The translations under genes were made by a program, and so were the position numbers. From Nissolia schottii (lineage: Eukaryota; Streptophyta; Magnoliopsida; Fabales; Fabaceae): DNA of 64,000 bases. The notes below the pieces were generated by a model. The model worked only from the letters and a program-made list of their open reading frames with translations, had not been told where the DNA came from and searched no databases. Numbering within the stretch: the stretch's first letter is position 1; every line of letters starts with the position of its first letter. Shown here piece by piece: positions 13,165-24,800 of this stretch. The DNA is taken from positions 1 through 64,000 of the forward strand of contig QANU01056374.1 of the NCBI GenBank assembly GCA_003254905.1. Reading direction: 5' to 3'.

Positions 13165-14333
13165 TCTGGGTGTTTATTACCACTTACAGATAGCAACGAG
13201 GGGGTGAATTAGGTTTTACTCAATTCCTTGTGATCCTTGATAACTAATGTAAGAAAATAGAATTTAAACCTTAACACATGAAATTCAACCAGTAAACAGC
13301 AATAATTAAAACATTGAAAATTGTAGTGCAGCGGAAAAATAAATTGTTGAAAGTAAAGAGTGTAAGGATAGAGAAAATCACACCAAGAGTTTTATCCTGG
13401 TTCACCTTCAAACCACCGAAGGCTATGTCCAGTCCCCTGTTCTGATTTAGGGATTTTCCACTATGTAATCTTGTATTGTGTACAACCTTACACCCAAAGC
13501 ACTTACACCGACAACTACAAGAGAATAAACCCGTTCCCCTAGTTACACAGTGCCTTCACCGAACACTGCGGTGAATATAAGAACCACACCGAACACTATG
13601 GTGCCACAACTAATCCCCAATTAGTGAAGAAGTAATACAATGGCTTTGTCAATTCTAAACTCAGGGTTGGATGTTCCTGAATAGAAAGCACTTATAATAT
13701 GACAATTAAGGCTTAAGGGCTTTTTGAGTTTTGAATTGAAACAACTTTGAAATTTCCTATTGAAATTTTGCCAGAACTTTGTACAATGAAAGTAATAATT
13801 AATGTGTTCTGAAGTTGTGTGTTTTGTTTCACAAATTCTGAACTTATATAGACATAGGTGACTCTTCATGAAGCATTGTCATAACTTTCAAATGACAAAC
13901 AACACATTGATTCATGAAAAATCATATCAATTCGTGCTAGTAATCGATTATCAAACTGTTGTAATCGATTACACTCATAGCCTTTGCCAATATTCAAAAT
14001 TTTAAATAGTGTAATCGATTACAGAACTGTAGTAATCGATTACAACAAGGCTGAAAGTGATATTAAAAATGTTTTAACCCTAGTTAAGTGTTTCTAATTG
14101 ATTTTAACTTATGAAAAGCATTTTACTTGTGTTAATGCAATAACCTATGGGCCTTAAATCATTATACCATAAAATGCTAACTATTAGACTCTAAGGTAAA
14201 ACACTTGAATATAAGCTTGAACCTTTAGCAAAGTTGACTTGTCCTATTGAGCTCTTATGTTCTTCAGATGAGTCTTCGTCTTTTTGCTTTCTTTTTGATG
14301 ATGTCTCTTGTCGTCATCAAAACCCAGTCATCA
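13165..14333 (-). mobile_element. SIRE-like Ty1-copia LTR (apparently solo)
   Basis: Minus-strand LTR beginning TGATGACTGGGTTTTGATGA near 14333 and running to the GAGGGGGTGAATTAGG region near 13198. A TATATAAG promoter motif lies at 13851-13844. Four TAATCGATTA palindromes at 13941, 13962, 14012 and 14033 are typical of legume SIRE/Maximus LTRs as I recall them. No internal region adjoins it on either side. The left boundary is uncertain by ~30 bp and no clean target duplication was found. Confidence 0.6.
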
Positions 14334-14569
14334 GAGGTCAGAGAGGATCTTCTTCACAGTTATATTACTCATATCCGAGTTGTCAATACCCAAATTACCT
14401 GTGTCATAAATATTATGTTCCATAGGACCATAAGGCTATCATAATCCAATAATTTGCAATTTGAGTACTGAATTTCTTAATGAAACTCCCCTTGAAGTTT
14501 AGACTTTGAGGAGAAATACATTGTATCTTCATGAAAAATTACAACTGTGGTGATAATCATTTGTTGAGT

Positions 14570-15010
14570 TGGAGGATGATAATATTGGTAAGCCTTTTTT
14601 TTTTTTTTTTTTTTTTTTATAGCATATCCAAGAAACACACCAAATCCAGGCCAAAAGATTACAACACAAGATAAAGTTTAGTTATTTGAGAAACAGACAA
14701 ATGGTTATAAGCTAAACATGGGATGATTAAAACATAGTTTAAATTTAAGGTATATAAAAAGTTAAGGATCCTTCCCAAACAAACGGAGTTATGTTACCAT
14801 TAGTAGTGCAGACCAGTTTTTGTGAGGATGGTTTAAGGGATGAGATCAATCAAGAATCAAATGTCATATGATCAATAGCACCTGAATCAATTATCCATGT
14901 ACTAGAAACTGGTGCACAAAATATTTTAAGACTTACCAACAATATTTGTAGTTGATATCAATGCATTAAAAACATTTTCAGATTGAACAATAACATGAGT
15001 GGATTTGTCT
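14570..15010 (-). pseudogene. Ty1-copia polyprotein relic
   Basis: On the minus strand near 14905-14860 the reading STWIIDSGAIDHMT matches the start of the copia protease domain (W-I-I-D-S-G-A-T-D-H). Downstream are remnants of the usual TNGNITP stretch and a separate GVFLGYA motif at ~14660-14625. Several stop codons and frame changes break the frame, and the section between protease and later motifs is deleted. A T-run of ~24 at 14597-14620 follows. This is a dead fragment. Confidence 0.6.
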
Positions 15011-15950
15011 CTTAACATAGTTTGAAGAAGGATAAAAAAATTATGGGTTTGAAATAAAAGAACTCGACTTGGATACCGAGTAGAAAAATAGGAATATAAT
15101 ATTTTATTTCTATTAATTCATTACTACTTACGTCAACAAGAAGAACTAAGTTACTAAGAATAGGCTAATGCTAATCTAAAGTATCTGTCTAAATGTAATT
15201 ACAACAAAACTTACGTATTTTTAAAGAGTCCAAAGAGTTTAACAATTTTTAAAGAATTATAACATTATCAAACCAAGCCTAAGAATAAGCTAATGCTAAT
15301 GCTATATATGTGTTTAAACATACTTGTATGTGTTTAAACGTACTTACAGTAAAACTTATATATTTTTAGAGAATTATTTTATCTTTATTTTATATTAACT
15401 TATTCTATAGTTAGAGATTAATCAACAAAAAATCTCTAACACATAATCATATATTGTCATTTCCCTTAAAAAAAAGTGATCATGGCAATAACTAACTCAA
15501 AAGAGACACACACACAAATATTTAAGTGATTTACGTTGTAAAATATTTACGTGAATAGTATATCAAAATTAATCCCACATAAAAGCAAAGTAAAATTAGA
15601 AAGCAAATAATTAATTTATTTATTTTACATGAAAGTGATAATCAATTAAAGATGCATAAATAATCAATCAAGTTATATGTAACTTTATTAGAAAATTATC
15701 TCAAATGTGACAATCACCTCAAAAAGAGGCAAATTGGAAAAAAAAAGAAAAAAATAATAAGATGGTAATAATTTAAACTAATTTTATGATAACACACACA
15801 AATAGTACAGTGTACAGTGAATAGTGAATAGTCTATAATAATTATCACCCTAATATTACTTGAAAAAAATTCACAAAAGGGTCAACAAAATGTAAAAGGG
15901 CATTTTTTTTTAGCTTATTTTATTTCATTAATTTTTGTGTGGTTCACATT
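15011..15950. other. Intergenic DNA before CURT1C
   Basis: AT-rich, without coding sequence. The left part may still belong to the copia relic. The right end should hold the CURT1C promoter; a CT-rich leader (CTCTCTCTGTTTCTCGCTCT) at ~15970-15995 marks the probable transcript start. Confidence 0.45.
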
Positions 15951-16228
15951 GCTTGGTTTCGAATATTCTGTGGCTCTCTCTGTTTCTCGCTCTCTCATTC
16001 TCAGTTCCACTCATCCTTTAGGAGCTCCTGAACAATACAAGGAATATCATCACTCTTTCCTTCATCATTCTAAGAATCTTGCTTTAGGTATATATATCAT
16101 TTGATTTTCCTTGATTCTGTATTAGTATAACATGAACCAAAATATCTATTTTTTCTTCTTCTTTTATTTATTTATTTATTATTATTTACATAATCTCTCA
16201 GGTTTCTGCTTGAACTTTGGAGTTGTAA

Positions 16229-18903
16229 ATGGCTTCCATTGCTGCAAGCTTGCTCCCACCATTGCTGGTCCGCGGTAGAAAATCACATCCTGGGAACCTG
16301 CAAAGTTTCCCTCTTTCACCTCATTCAGGTAAACCCTTTGCTGTTTTGTTTATTTATTTCTTTAATTTTGTTTTCTTTTTGAAATTTTTATTCCCACATG
16401 CCCTCTATGAAGGTTGTTAATTTCTTTTTCTGTAGTAGTTATTCAAAGTCTTCAATTTGAATTTTTTAGCGTGAAGAAGTGAAATTCTGGCATTATTTAA
16501 AATTTAAATTGTGGGTTTTGCCTAAAGTTGGGGTTTTTATATTTTTTTTAAAGCTTAAACTGAAAATTTTGATTGTGCAAAATGTGTTCATACAGGGGAA
16601 AAAAGTAGTTGGGTTGTCCTCTGGTAAGTTATTCCGATCAAATGACATAATAATAAAAAGTTGAACTCTAAGAAATTGCCAAAATAAAATTTGGTAGAAG
16701 GGATTTTGATGGCTTTTGGCATGGTATGTTCACTCTATCAATGCGTAACATTTATGAGCATTTGAACTAGTTTGGATCCAAGCTGACTGGTGGGACAAGA
16801 CTTAGCTGCTGTTGTTGTTGTTTGAACTAGTTCGGATCCGATTAAAATAGGTTATTGTTGTTATATCATTTTGAAATATAATTTCACATACACAAAATAT
16901 ATATATTGATTTTGAACTTCAGTGGCTATGTAGCAATTGTGACTATGTCTAGGTCTTCATCGCACCCCACACAATTCACTTGATTACTTATATCTTCTGC
17001 TGATATCTTTTATCAGCATTTTTTTTTTTGTGTTTCTGATTCCTGATTTTTTATTTGCGCATTTCTTAGAGAGACGGAATCATGTTGCTTTTGTTGTGAA
17101 TGCTGCTGGAGAAAGCTCCGAATCTTCAACTTCCCTTACTATTTTTAAGACTGTTCAGAATGTTGTGAGTCTCTCCACCTGGTCGCAACATTTTTCGTTA
17201 TTCTTTCAAAGTGACGGGAAAACAAAAAAGAGTAGCAAAATAACATAAGTTTCTGATTTTTTATTTATTTATTTAAAAACAGTGGGATAAACCTGAGGAC
17301 CGGCTGGGACTAATTGGTTTAGGCTTTTCAGCTATAGTAGCACTTTGGGCATCGGCAAATTTAATAACGGTAACCGTTCTCCACTTCTGCATTATTTTTG
17401 AAAGAGGGTTTAATTGTGATACGTTGTTAGTGTAAAAATGTTTTACGCCTACATCCTATCATATGATGTTATTTGTGAGACTTTTGAGTTAGTAGGTGTG
17501 AGAGTCAGCCTCTTCGGCAAAATATGATTATATGTTTGTGTAAAATCCTTTTTTGACCGTGCATTATAATTAAACTCTTTAGAAAATGAATTCATTATTA
17601 TTGTAGAATTTTTAACTGAACTATTGAGGTATGAATGGTCACTTTTTCAAAAATTTAGAATTGAAGGTGTAAGCAAAATTAATGTTTTCATTGAGGTTTT
17701 GGGAATATCTTTTAAGTCAAAAAATACTCCATAATGGTATTTCATCTTCTAAGTCTTTTAACATTATTTTCCTTGTAAATAAGAGTGTGTAAACTTGTCC
17801 CTCTGCTTGTGCCATTCTGATTTTGTTTTTGTCTGACTTTTTTTGCATAGGCCGTCGACAAATTGCCACTTATCCCAAATGCACTGGAGCTAATTGGGAT
17901 ACTGTTCTCTGTGGTAAGTGCTGTACTGCATGATTTGATCTAGCTCTAACTGTAAATAACTCTTGTGGAATGATAGTACTAATTTTCTTTTCTAATCTAG
18001 GGTTAAATATGTTTTTAGTCTCTAAAACATTACAAATTTTGTGTTTTCCCCCTGAAAACCTTTTTGTTAGTAAATAGTCCTTGGAAAATTGTTTTGGTAG
18101 GATTTAGTCCTTGTCGTCAAATTAGGCTGTTAACTATTCACGTGACAAATCACATGCCACTAACAAATTTTTTTCAGGATAAAACACAAAATCTGTAATT
18201 TTTCAGATACTAAACATATTTAACCCTTTAATCTATATGAATATGTATAATTATGTTTATTTCTTTTCTTAATTTAATCAAAATTAGCAATTAATTCAAA
18301 TTTTTTTTGGTCAATTTCAGTGGTTTACATATCGCTACCTCTTATTCAAGCCTGACCGGTAAGTATTTTGGTCACCTTTAGTTTTATTCTGATATGCATT
18401 TGTTTGTCTGATATTGACTACATCATAATATCATTAAAACCTGTGATTTATGTTTAATAATTGAATTGAGGACTTATTAACCACTTTTGTGATTAATCCT
18501 ATGTCTACCTTATGAAGAGATTAACCTTTTTTTTTTTAGAATCGGGCATTATCAGATTAATTCTTGAAAGAAAACCACGCGCAATCGCACACATTAGTCC
18601 CCATATCAGGCCTCAGTTTTTAATGTATTAGTCCCTCCCATTGACTAATGTTTGCGCGGTTTTTCTTTCAAGGATCAAACTGTTGCAACCTTATTCTTTC
18701 AGGACTAAAATATAATTTAACTTTCTTTTTTTTACCCCATAAATAAAAATCGTTAACTTGTCATTTTCAATAGAGATCCCAATACATTGGATAGCTGCTT
18801 TTGCACTCAATTTGCTAGCAACTTCACTTGAATGTTTTCTTGATACAGGGAAGAGCTTTTCCAAATCTTGAACAAGTCAGTATCAGATATCTTGGGCCAG
18901 TAA
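16229..18903 (+). CDS. CURT1C: CURVATURE THYLAKOID 1C-like protein, chloroplast
   Basis: Six coding exons: 16229-16328, 17070-17164, 17283-17369, 17851-17913, 18321-18358, 18849-18903, 145 residues. A leader intron (16088-16201) ends just before the start codon. Residues 1 to ~50 are a Ser/Arg-rich chloroplast transit peptide (MASIAAS...). The mature part has an amphipathic helix, two membrane segments (about residues 72-92 and 97-122, including ALWASANLI and WFTYRYLLF) and a C-terminal helix ending SVSDILGQ. CURT1 proteins oligomerise at grana margins and bend thylakoid membranes. WDKPEDRLGLIGLGF and the terminal DILGQ match Arabidopsis CURT1C better than CURT1A or B. The introns carry a LINE tail, a MULE-type MITE and a fold-back element, with exons intact. 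Confidence 0.92.
16780..16820 (+). mobile_element. 5'-truncated LINE/SINE tail with 19-bp target duplications
   Basis: A 41-bp insert in CURT1C intron 1 containing GTGGGACAAGACTTAG and ending in (GTT)n, the tail style of plant RTE-type elements. It is flanked by TTTGAACTAGTTTGGATCC (16761-16779) and TTTGAACTAGTTCGGATCC (16821-16839), which differ at one base. The long duplication indicates target-primed reverse transcription. Confidence 0.7.
18000..18227. mobile_element. Mutator-type MITE in CURT1C intron 4
   Basis: Terminal inverted repeats GGGTTAAATATG and CATATTTAACCC (perfect over 12 bp, imperfect further in) bound 228 bp. The flanks TCTAATCTA (17991-17999) and TTTAATCTA (18228-18236) agree at 8 of 9 bases; a 9-bp duplication is the Mutator-like hallmark. 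Related ends occur at 20618-20740 and in part near 53740. Confidence 0.78.
18540..18725. mobile_element. Fold-back element in CURT1C intron 5
   Basis: Arms TTGAAAGAAAACCACGCGCA (from 18564) and its near-complement TTGCGCGGTTTTTCTTTCAA (18652-18671) would form a hairpin of about 108 bp. Inside it CATTAGTCC and GACTAATG add to the stem. Outer boundaries and duplications are not clear. Confidence 0.55.
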
Positions 18904-19080
18904 GCTGTGCATCCAAACTGTAACTAAAGATTGTGATTTTAAGCTCATAATTATCAGCTGAAAGGGGAAGGAAGGGAAAGGGGTTTTGTTTCAGGCCTTC
19001 ATACCTATCTTCAATGTCAATGCAAGGATTATGTATTTAAGTCAATGTATTAAAGTTTACACCTATTGTCTTAGCTTTAT
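18904..19080 (+). other. Probable CURT1C 3' UTR
   Basis: Follows the TAA stop directly. It is non-coding, with AATGTATTAAAG-type A-rich stretches near 19040. The exact poly(A) site cannot be placed. Confidence 0.4.
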
Positions 19081-19089
19081 AGGGAGAGC

Positions 19090-19250
19090 CACACAACGAT
19101 AAGGTAGGTTGTTGCTTTGTGACCTAAAAATCACATGTTCAATTCCGGGAAACAGCCATGCATTGTACAATTACCCTCCTTGAACCGTAGTGAGTGGGAG
19201 CCTCGTGCATTGGGCCTCACTTTTGTCTATTGTGTTAGCTTCTTTCTGTC
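19090..19250 (+). mobile_element. Decayed tRNA-derived SINE
   Basis: The order of motifs is that of plant SINEs: an A-box-like GATAAGGTAGGTTGTTGC, then a B-box-like ATGTTCAATTCCG ~35 bp later, followed by GGAAACAGCC and a GC-richer body. The B box has lost the canonical GGTTCGA core. No target duplication was found, so the boundaries are approximate. Confidence 0.55.
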
Positions 19251-19635
19251 GGACAAACTTAAATACGCAGCCCGCAGGGTAGTTAAGATAGCTCTTCAAA
19301 CAAGGTAACATCGGATACATGGATCAAATGGCGCATAAACTATGTTTGTAGACAAGTCATTATAAGATTGGACAATTTTGTGTCCATGGTTATCGAGTAA
19401 ACTATACAATGTTTGCATGCTAAATATTAATTCTTCTTTATCATGTTTGACAAAATTACTGTGTTATGTTTTAACATGCTTTCAGTCAAAAATCGTGATT
19501 TGAGCAAAATTGAAAAAGTAGGCCTTTCAAGTGGATTAAATCATGACAATTACTGGATGATCCTATATCTTTACTTCTTACAACACAAAGATAAAATGAT
19601 ACAAAAGATAAAAGTATTCCTAGAGTAGTTGTTGC

Positions 19636-20176
19636 TAGAGATGGCAATTTACTTGGGACGGGTATGGGGATAAAGTTTTGCTCCTACGGGCATGGGAATG
19701 GATGTTTTTAAAACTTGCTAATTAAACGGAGTGGTGGAGGAGGATATCATTATCCTTGTGCATGTGGGGATTCGATATAAAATATCTTAACTATTATATA
19801 TATATATATTAATTAGATTTGGTTGAAAATTAATTTGATTTTAAATTTAAATTTATATCAAATGCTATCATTTAGGATTTTATTATTTTATTTTAGGTGT
19901 TTTAATATTCTACCTATTTGAATTATCTTTTGATAACTTTAATTATATTAGATTTTTAGAATTATCTTTATGATTGTAGTTTACTTTCATTTTGTAGTAT
20001 TTTTTTTATTTTTTTATTTTTATTTTAATAATGTATTGGACCCTTATGATATCAACAAGTGTTCATTTATCCTTGAGTTGACAAAAGGCGGACACTTGTG
20101 TGGGGATGAGACAAGGATAGGGGCAGAGTTTTAACTATGGGACAAGAAGCTATTCCTTGCCCTATTGCCATTCCTA
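19636..20176. mobile_element. Non-autonomous hAT element
   Basis: 541 bp bounded by TAGAGATGGCAAT and the inverted ATTGCCATTCCTA. The flanking octamers GTTGTTGC (19628-19635) and GTTATTGC (20177-20184) match at 7 of 8 bases. The 8-bp duplication and TAG-type ends are hAT features. Subterminal regions are GGGATGG-rich, the middle is AT-rich, and there is no transposase. Confidence 0.75.
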
Positions 20177-20617
20177 GTTATTGCTTAACTTTTTATTAAC
20201 TTTTAAAATTCTTTCAATTTATAAAATTTCTTCACTTTTATCTTTTTAATTTTAAAAAGCGTGCATTATTACCCTCCATTGAATGACTTAAAATTGAAAA
20301 GAAATTATTAGCATTCAAGATGCAAAAAATCTTTCTTTTATTTAAACGATTCAAAGTTGAGATATTATTTGAAGGTAAAGTGTCTAATGTACCTTTTATA
20401 TACCAATAATGAACTAAAAATTATAGTTAAAACATGTTAATTAAGAAAAACTAAATTCTATTTAAAAATCCAAAGGAGGTTAGTATTAATTTTTTTTTGA
20501 CTTAACAAAAATAGAATTTAGTTATTATTATCTAATTAAATCATTTCATAAGCATCAAATATTGGGTGAGAAGAGTCTATTATTTTTAACCATGAGCCAT
20601 AATTATAAGAAAACTTC

Positions 20618-20740
20618 GAGTTAAATATGTTTATTTTATCCCTAAAATTTTTTTTTAGAAAATAGATCATGATAACAATTTTTTTTAAAAAATAAAACAT
20701 AAAATTTATAATTTTTCATAATTAAAAACATGTTTAACTC
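20618..20740. mobile_element. Small MITE related to the 18.0 kb copy
   Basis: Inverted ends GAGTTAAATATGTTT and AAACATGTTTAACTC bound ~123 AT-rich bp. The termini resemble those of the MITE at 18000-18227, so it is probably a shorter member of the same family. No reliable target duplication. Confidence 0.5.
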
Positions 20741-21447
20741 AAGAACTTTTCACTATATCAATTAAACTTAGATAAAAGGTACAATTTTTTTTTTCTAACA
20801 AATCCACTCACCAAATTTATTTTTATTTTATATATTTTTCTTCAAAAAAATTGAGAAATGAAAATGATTGCCTTTCATTTGATACCAACAGAAAGAAGAG
20901 AAAGGGAGAGCGCAACGCATAGTTTTTGATTTTGCAGAGCTCATCAAATCGAACCCGCATTTCCCCCAAGACGCCACCATCACCGACCCACCATTTTTTG
21001 TACCATATTCATACCATTACCTTCTCGTATACACACACGCAAGTTTTTTTCTTCATTCATTTTTCGCTCACAAATTTTTTTTTTTTTGCTTGTTGAAAGC
21101 AATTTATGTGCAAAAACTTCAATGATGCTTTTGTGAATGAAGAGGGATGCTGATTCAACTGAAGAATAAGCTCAAGTTCAATTTTTGAGACAATGTTTTG
21201 ATTCCCGGATTGAACGCCCTCGCCCCCTCATTAAGGTTTGTTTCTTTTTCACAATGCTGCTTTTTACATTTCACGAATTCGATTCCTCAGCATTCATCAA
21301 TGTCTCTTTGGGCCCTATTTTTTGGGCATACGATTAGTATCTGGTTCAGTACTTTATTTAGATTCTAGTTTTTTTTTTTTTCATAAAATTTTTTATTTAT
21401 ATTTTTATGTGTTATGTTGTTGTTTGCAATTTTCTGGGATCTGTAAT

Positions 21448-21825
21448 TGAAATTGGAGAAGCTGGTGTGTTTTGAATTGATAAAGTGAATCATAATGGTG
21501 GAGTCTATTTGAAACTGAAATAGGAGAAGTGAGTTTGTTTTGAATTGGTAATGTGCATTATGGGTAGACATGTTTGGTTTTTCAGTGGGAATACCCATAA
21601 TTGATGTTGAAGCTCTAGAAGTGAGAAATTTTCACTTCTGGTGGTTGCCAGAATCAGTGCTGTGTATTTTCACCTGAAAATCAAGCATGCACAAATCCGA
21701 AATTGAAATTGGTGAAGTTGGTTTGTTTTGAATTGGTAATGTGCATAATGGGGTGGACTTAAATTGAAATTTGAGAAGTTGGTGTGTTTTGAATTGGCAA
21801 TGTGAATAATGGGTGGGCTTTGTTT
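21448..21825 (+). repeat. Degenerate direct repeats in the GC5 leader intron
   Basis: Four copies (about 21450, 21515, 21705 and 21767) of a ~55-60-bp unit containing GAAATTGGAGAAG, GTTTTGAATTGGTAATGTG and ATAATGGG. The last copy ends ~10 bp before the splice acceptor at 21835. There is no coding content. Confidence 0.7.
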
Positions 21826-21843
21826 TCGTTTGCAGCTGTGAAG

Positions 21844-24800
21844 ATGGCGTGGTTTAGTGGGAAGAACACGTGGGGGAACTTCCCTGATTTGGCAGGAGCT
21901 GTGAATAAGCTTCAGGAGAGTGTGAAGAGTATCGAGAAGAATTTCGATACTGCTCTTGGGTTTGAGGAAAACTCTGAATCTAGCAATGAAGGTAACTTAT
22001 TTCTATTGTTCAAGTTCCAAGCACTGCTCTATGGTTTTGTCTGAATTGGATTTCTATTATGATATGTGAGTTTTGTGATTGAGGTAGAATAGATAGATGC
22101 AAAGTTCATTAACCTGTGTAAGATAGGAGTATATTAGATGTTCTGATCAGTGAAAATGGGGCGTGTGTTTGCTTTTGATGGGAAGCTAGCTTGTGCACTG
22201 ATTTTAGCTATGCCCTTTGTTTTTGTCTTCCAGCCGCAGGGTCATGGCCTTTAACCCGAGACCCAAAAGCGTTGTTTAATCCTGTTATGGCATTTATGGG
22301 GAACAATAGTGAGGAAAACGCTGAAGGAACACCTGAACAACTTGAATCTCCTCAAAAGGAATCTGGAACTGAGAAACCGTTCAAAAATCCTGAGGCCTCA
22401 GATCATGCACCTGTGTCTGAGAGAAAAGAAGAATTTGAAAATGATGGCACAGCCCATGCCACAACTGAAGACACCACTGTTCAGGAAGAGAATGAAGCAC
22501 TCAAGGTAGAAGAAGAAGATGGAGAGCCGACAGAGTCAACAGATGGAAACATAGCCCATGGTACAACTGAAGAAACCACTGTTCAGGAAAAGAGTGAAGT
22601 GCCTAAGGTAGAAGAAGAAGATGGTGAGCAGATAGAGTCAGCAGATGGAACAACTACACAGAATTTGGACCATAGAAATGAAGAGCACCAATTACCGGAT
22701 ATGCCTGTTGATTTGTCTGAACCCAACATTAAGAATGCTGAGAGCTTGGATTCTGTTGTCAGTCATCGAGAGAATGAGCTGGCTGAAGTGGGAACCTCTG
22801 AAAGTTCACTGTTAATGCAACCCAAGCCTGTTAATCTTGAAGGGGATCAAGTTGAGAGTTGTATTAGTGATCCAGGTGAGTCACAAGGTATCAGTGATGT
22901 GCAAGAAAAAATTCAAGTCGAGACAGATGAGGAGAGTAAAGAAGAGAGCACGCAAACAGAAGAAAGTGTAGAGAGAGTGTCTTCCATTCAACCTGAGATA
23001 TCAGGTGATAGCGTGAGAAGAGATGAGGCTGATACTTCTGTTCTACATTCTGTGGCTATTGAGGAAACTGATGCTGTTGATCAATCATACATTGAACAGT
23101 TGTCCAGTGTTTTTCCTTCAAATGAGACTTTTGAGGTGGTATCTAAATTGGGTTTGAGTGAAAATGAAGCAACTCTTAAAGCAAATGAAGGGGATCACAA
23201 AGTGAATGATGTTGGAGCTGACATTAGAGAGCAGCATTTGAGTTCAGTAACAAACATGTCTGACTCGGATTCTATGCCTGAATTGGAGAGGGTGAAGAGG
23301 GAGATGAAAATGATGGAAGCTGCCCTACAAGGTGCAGCGAGGCAAGCTCAGGTATTTCAGTTGCTGCTCTTAATCATGGCAGCAACAAAAAGATTTTTGT
23401 GATGCACATTTCATTTTTATTTTTTGAAGCTACATTGCGTTGCGTTAAACATGATGATGAGGATTGTTAAATGGTGTTCAGATCCTCTTTTTAATTTTTA
23501 CCCTCTTACGTCTCTAGAATTTTGTTGCTCCTATTGGACTGACTAACTCAACCAAACATGGATGCATTACTCTTTTTCTCCATCTACAATTGCCTAACAG
23601 CTGATTTCTGCTTGTTAAAGATGATGCAGTTGACCTACTAGCAATGTGGAGTTTCCATTAATACTAAAAGTGATTTGATTTTGCCTTTTTAGTGGATGTC
23701 TCCATTTGTCATAGAAGCTGCGTGCATGTGCTGATTATGTTACTCAATTTTTATGTTTTTTCTTGCAGCCATTATTGTGTTTGCACATCTCATTTTAATT
23801 TTGCGATCTTGAAATTTCTGTTAATTTCCTTTCAGGCTAAAGCTGATGAGATTGCAAAGTTGATGAATGAAAATGAACAATTAAAAGTTGTGACTGAGGA
23901 TTTAAAGGTATATTTCCTTTTTTTTAGTACCTCATACTTTGAACAACAACATAGCCTTTTCCTACTACGTGGGGTCAGCTACATGGATCAAGCGATGCCG
24001 TATTGCCCTATCAAGGGCCATGTTTTCTTATAAATCATTAACTTCTAAATCTCTTCTAATAGTTTCCTCTATAGTTTTTCTAGGTCTCTCTCTACCTCTA
24101 GCTAATGAGTTACCCGTCACTTGATCTATTCTCCTCATACTTTGAACAATGTTTTGATTTTAAAACTTTTGATAGAGCTTTGCTAGTCTTTCCAATTTAT
24201 TTACACATGCAACCGTAGCTACTAATGTGGCTCTCTGATATGCATGTTTCTTGTCTAATCTACTGTCCATACTCTATCTCACATTTTTATTGTCTTATAT
24301 GCTTGATCCCTCTATAGTTTGTGCACGATTTTGTCTCATTTATTCGGTATATTAGTATAGAATTTCTCTCCACCACTCAGGTATTGTTGTATAAAACATC
24401 CATTGCAGATAATTAGTTTGAGCCGTTCAAATTATTTTAGAAGTATTATTTGTTTCATCCTTGTCAGATCAGATGATCGATTATGTTCATCTTTTATATT
24501 TTCTTCTTCTTCTGCATACTATGTATTGGTTTTCCTTTGCATGTCTTAAAAATTCCTGTGTTGGTCCTGTAAATTATTTGGCATGTGTACTCTTTGCATT
24601 TTATGATTTGTTGCTCACATTCCTGCTTCCCACTTCCGTTGAACTATTTGATTCTGATTGGTGATGATTGTGGAATAGAGAAAATCCAATGAGGCAGAAA
24701 TTGAGTATATGCGAGAGGAATACCATCAAAAGGTTGCAACTCTTGAGAGAAAGGTACCCATAGTTATAATTTTTATTTGTTTTTAGTTAACAAAGTTGTC

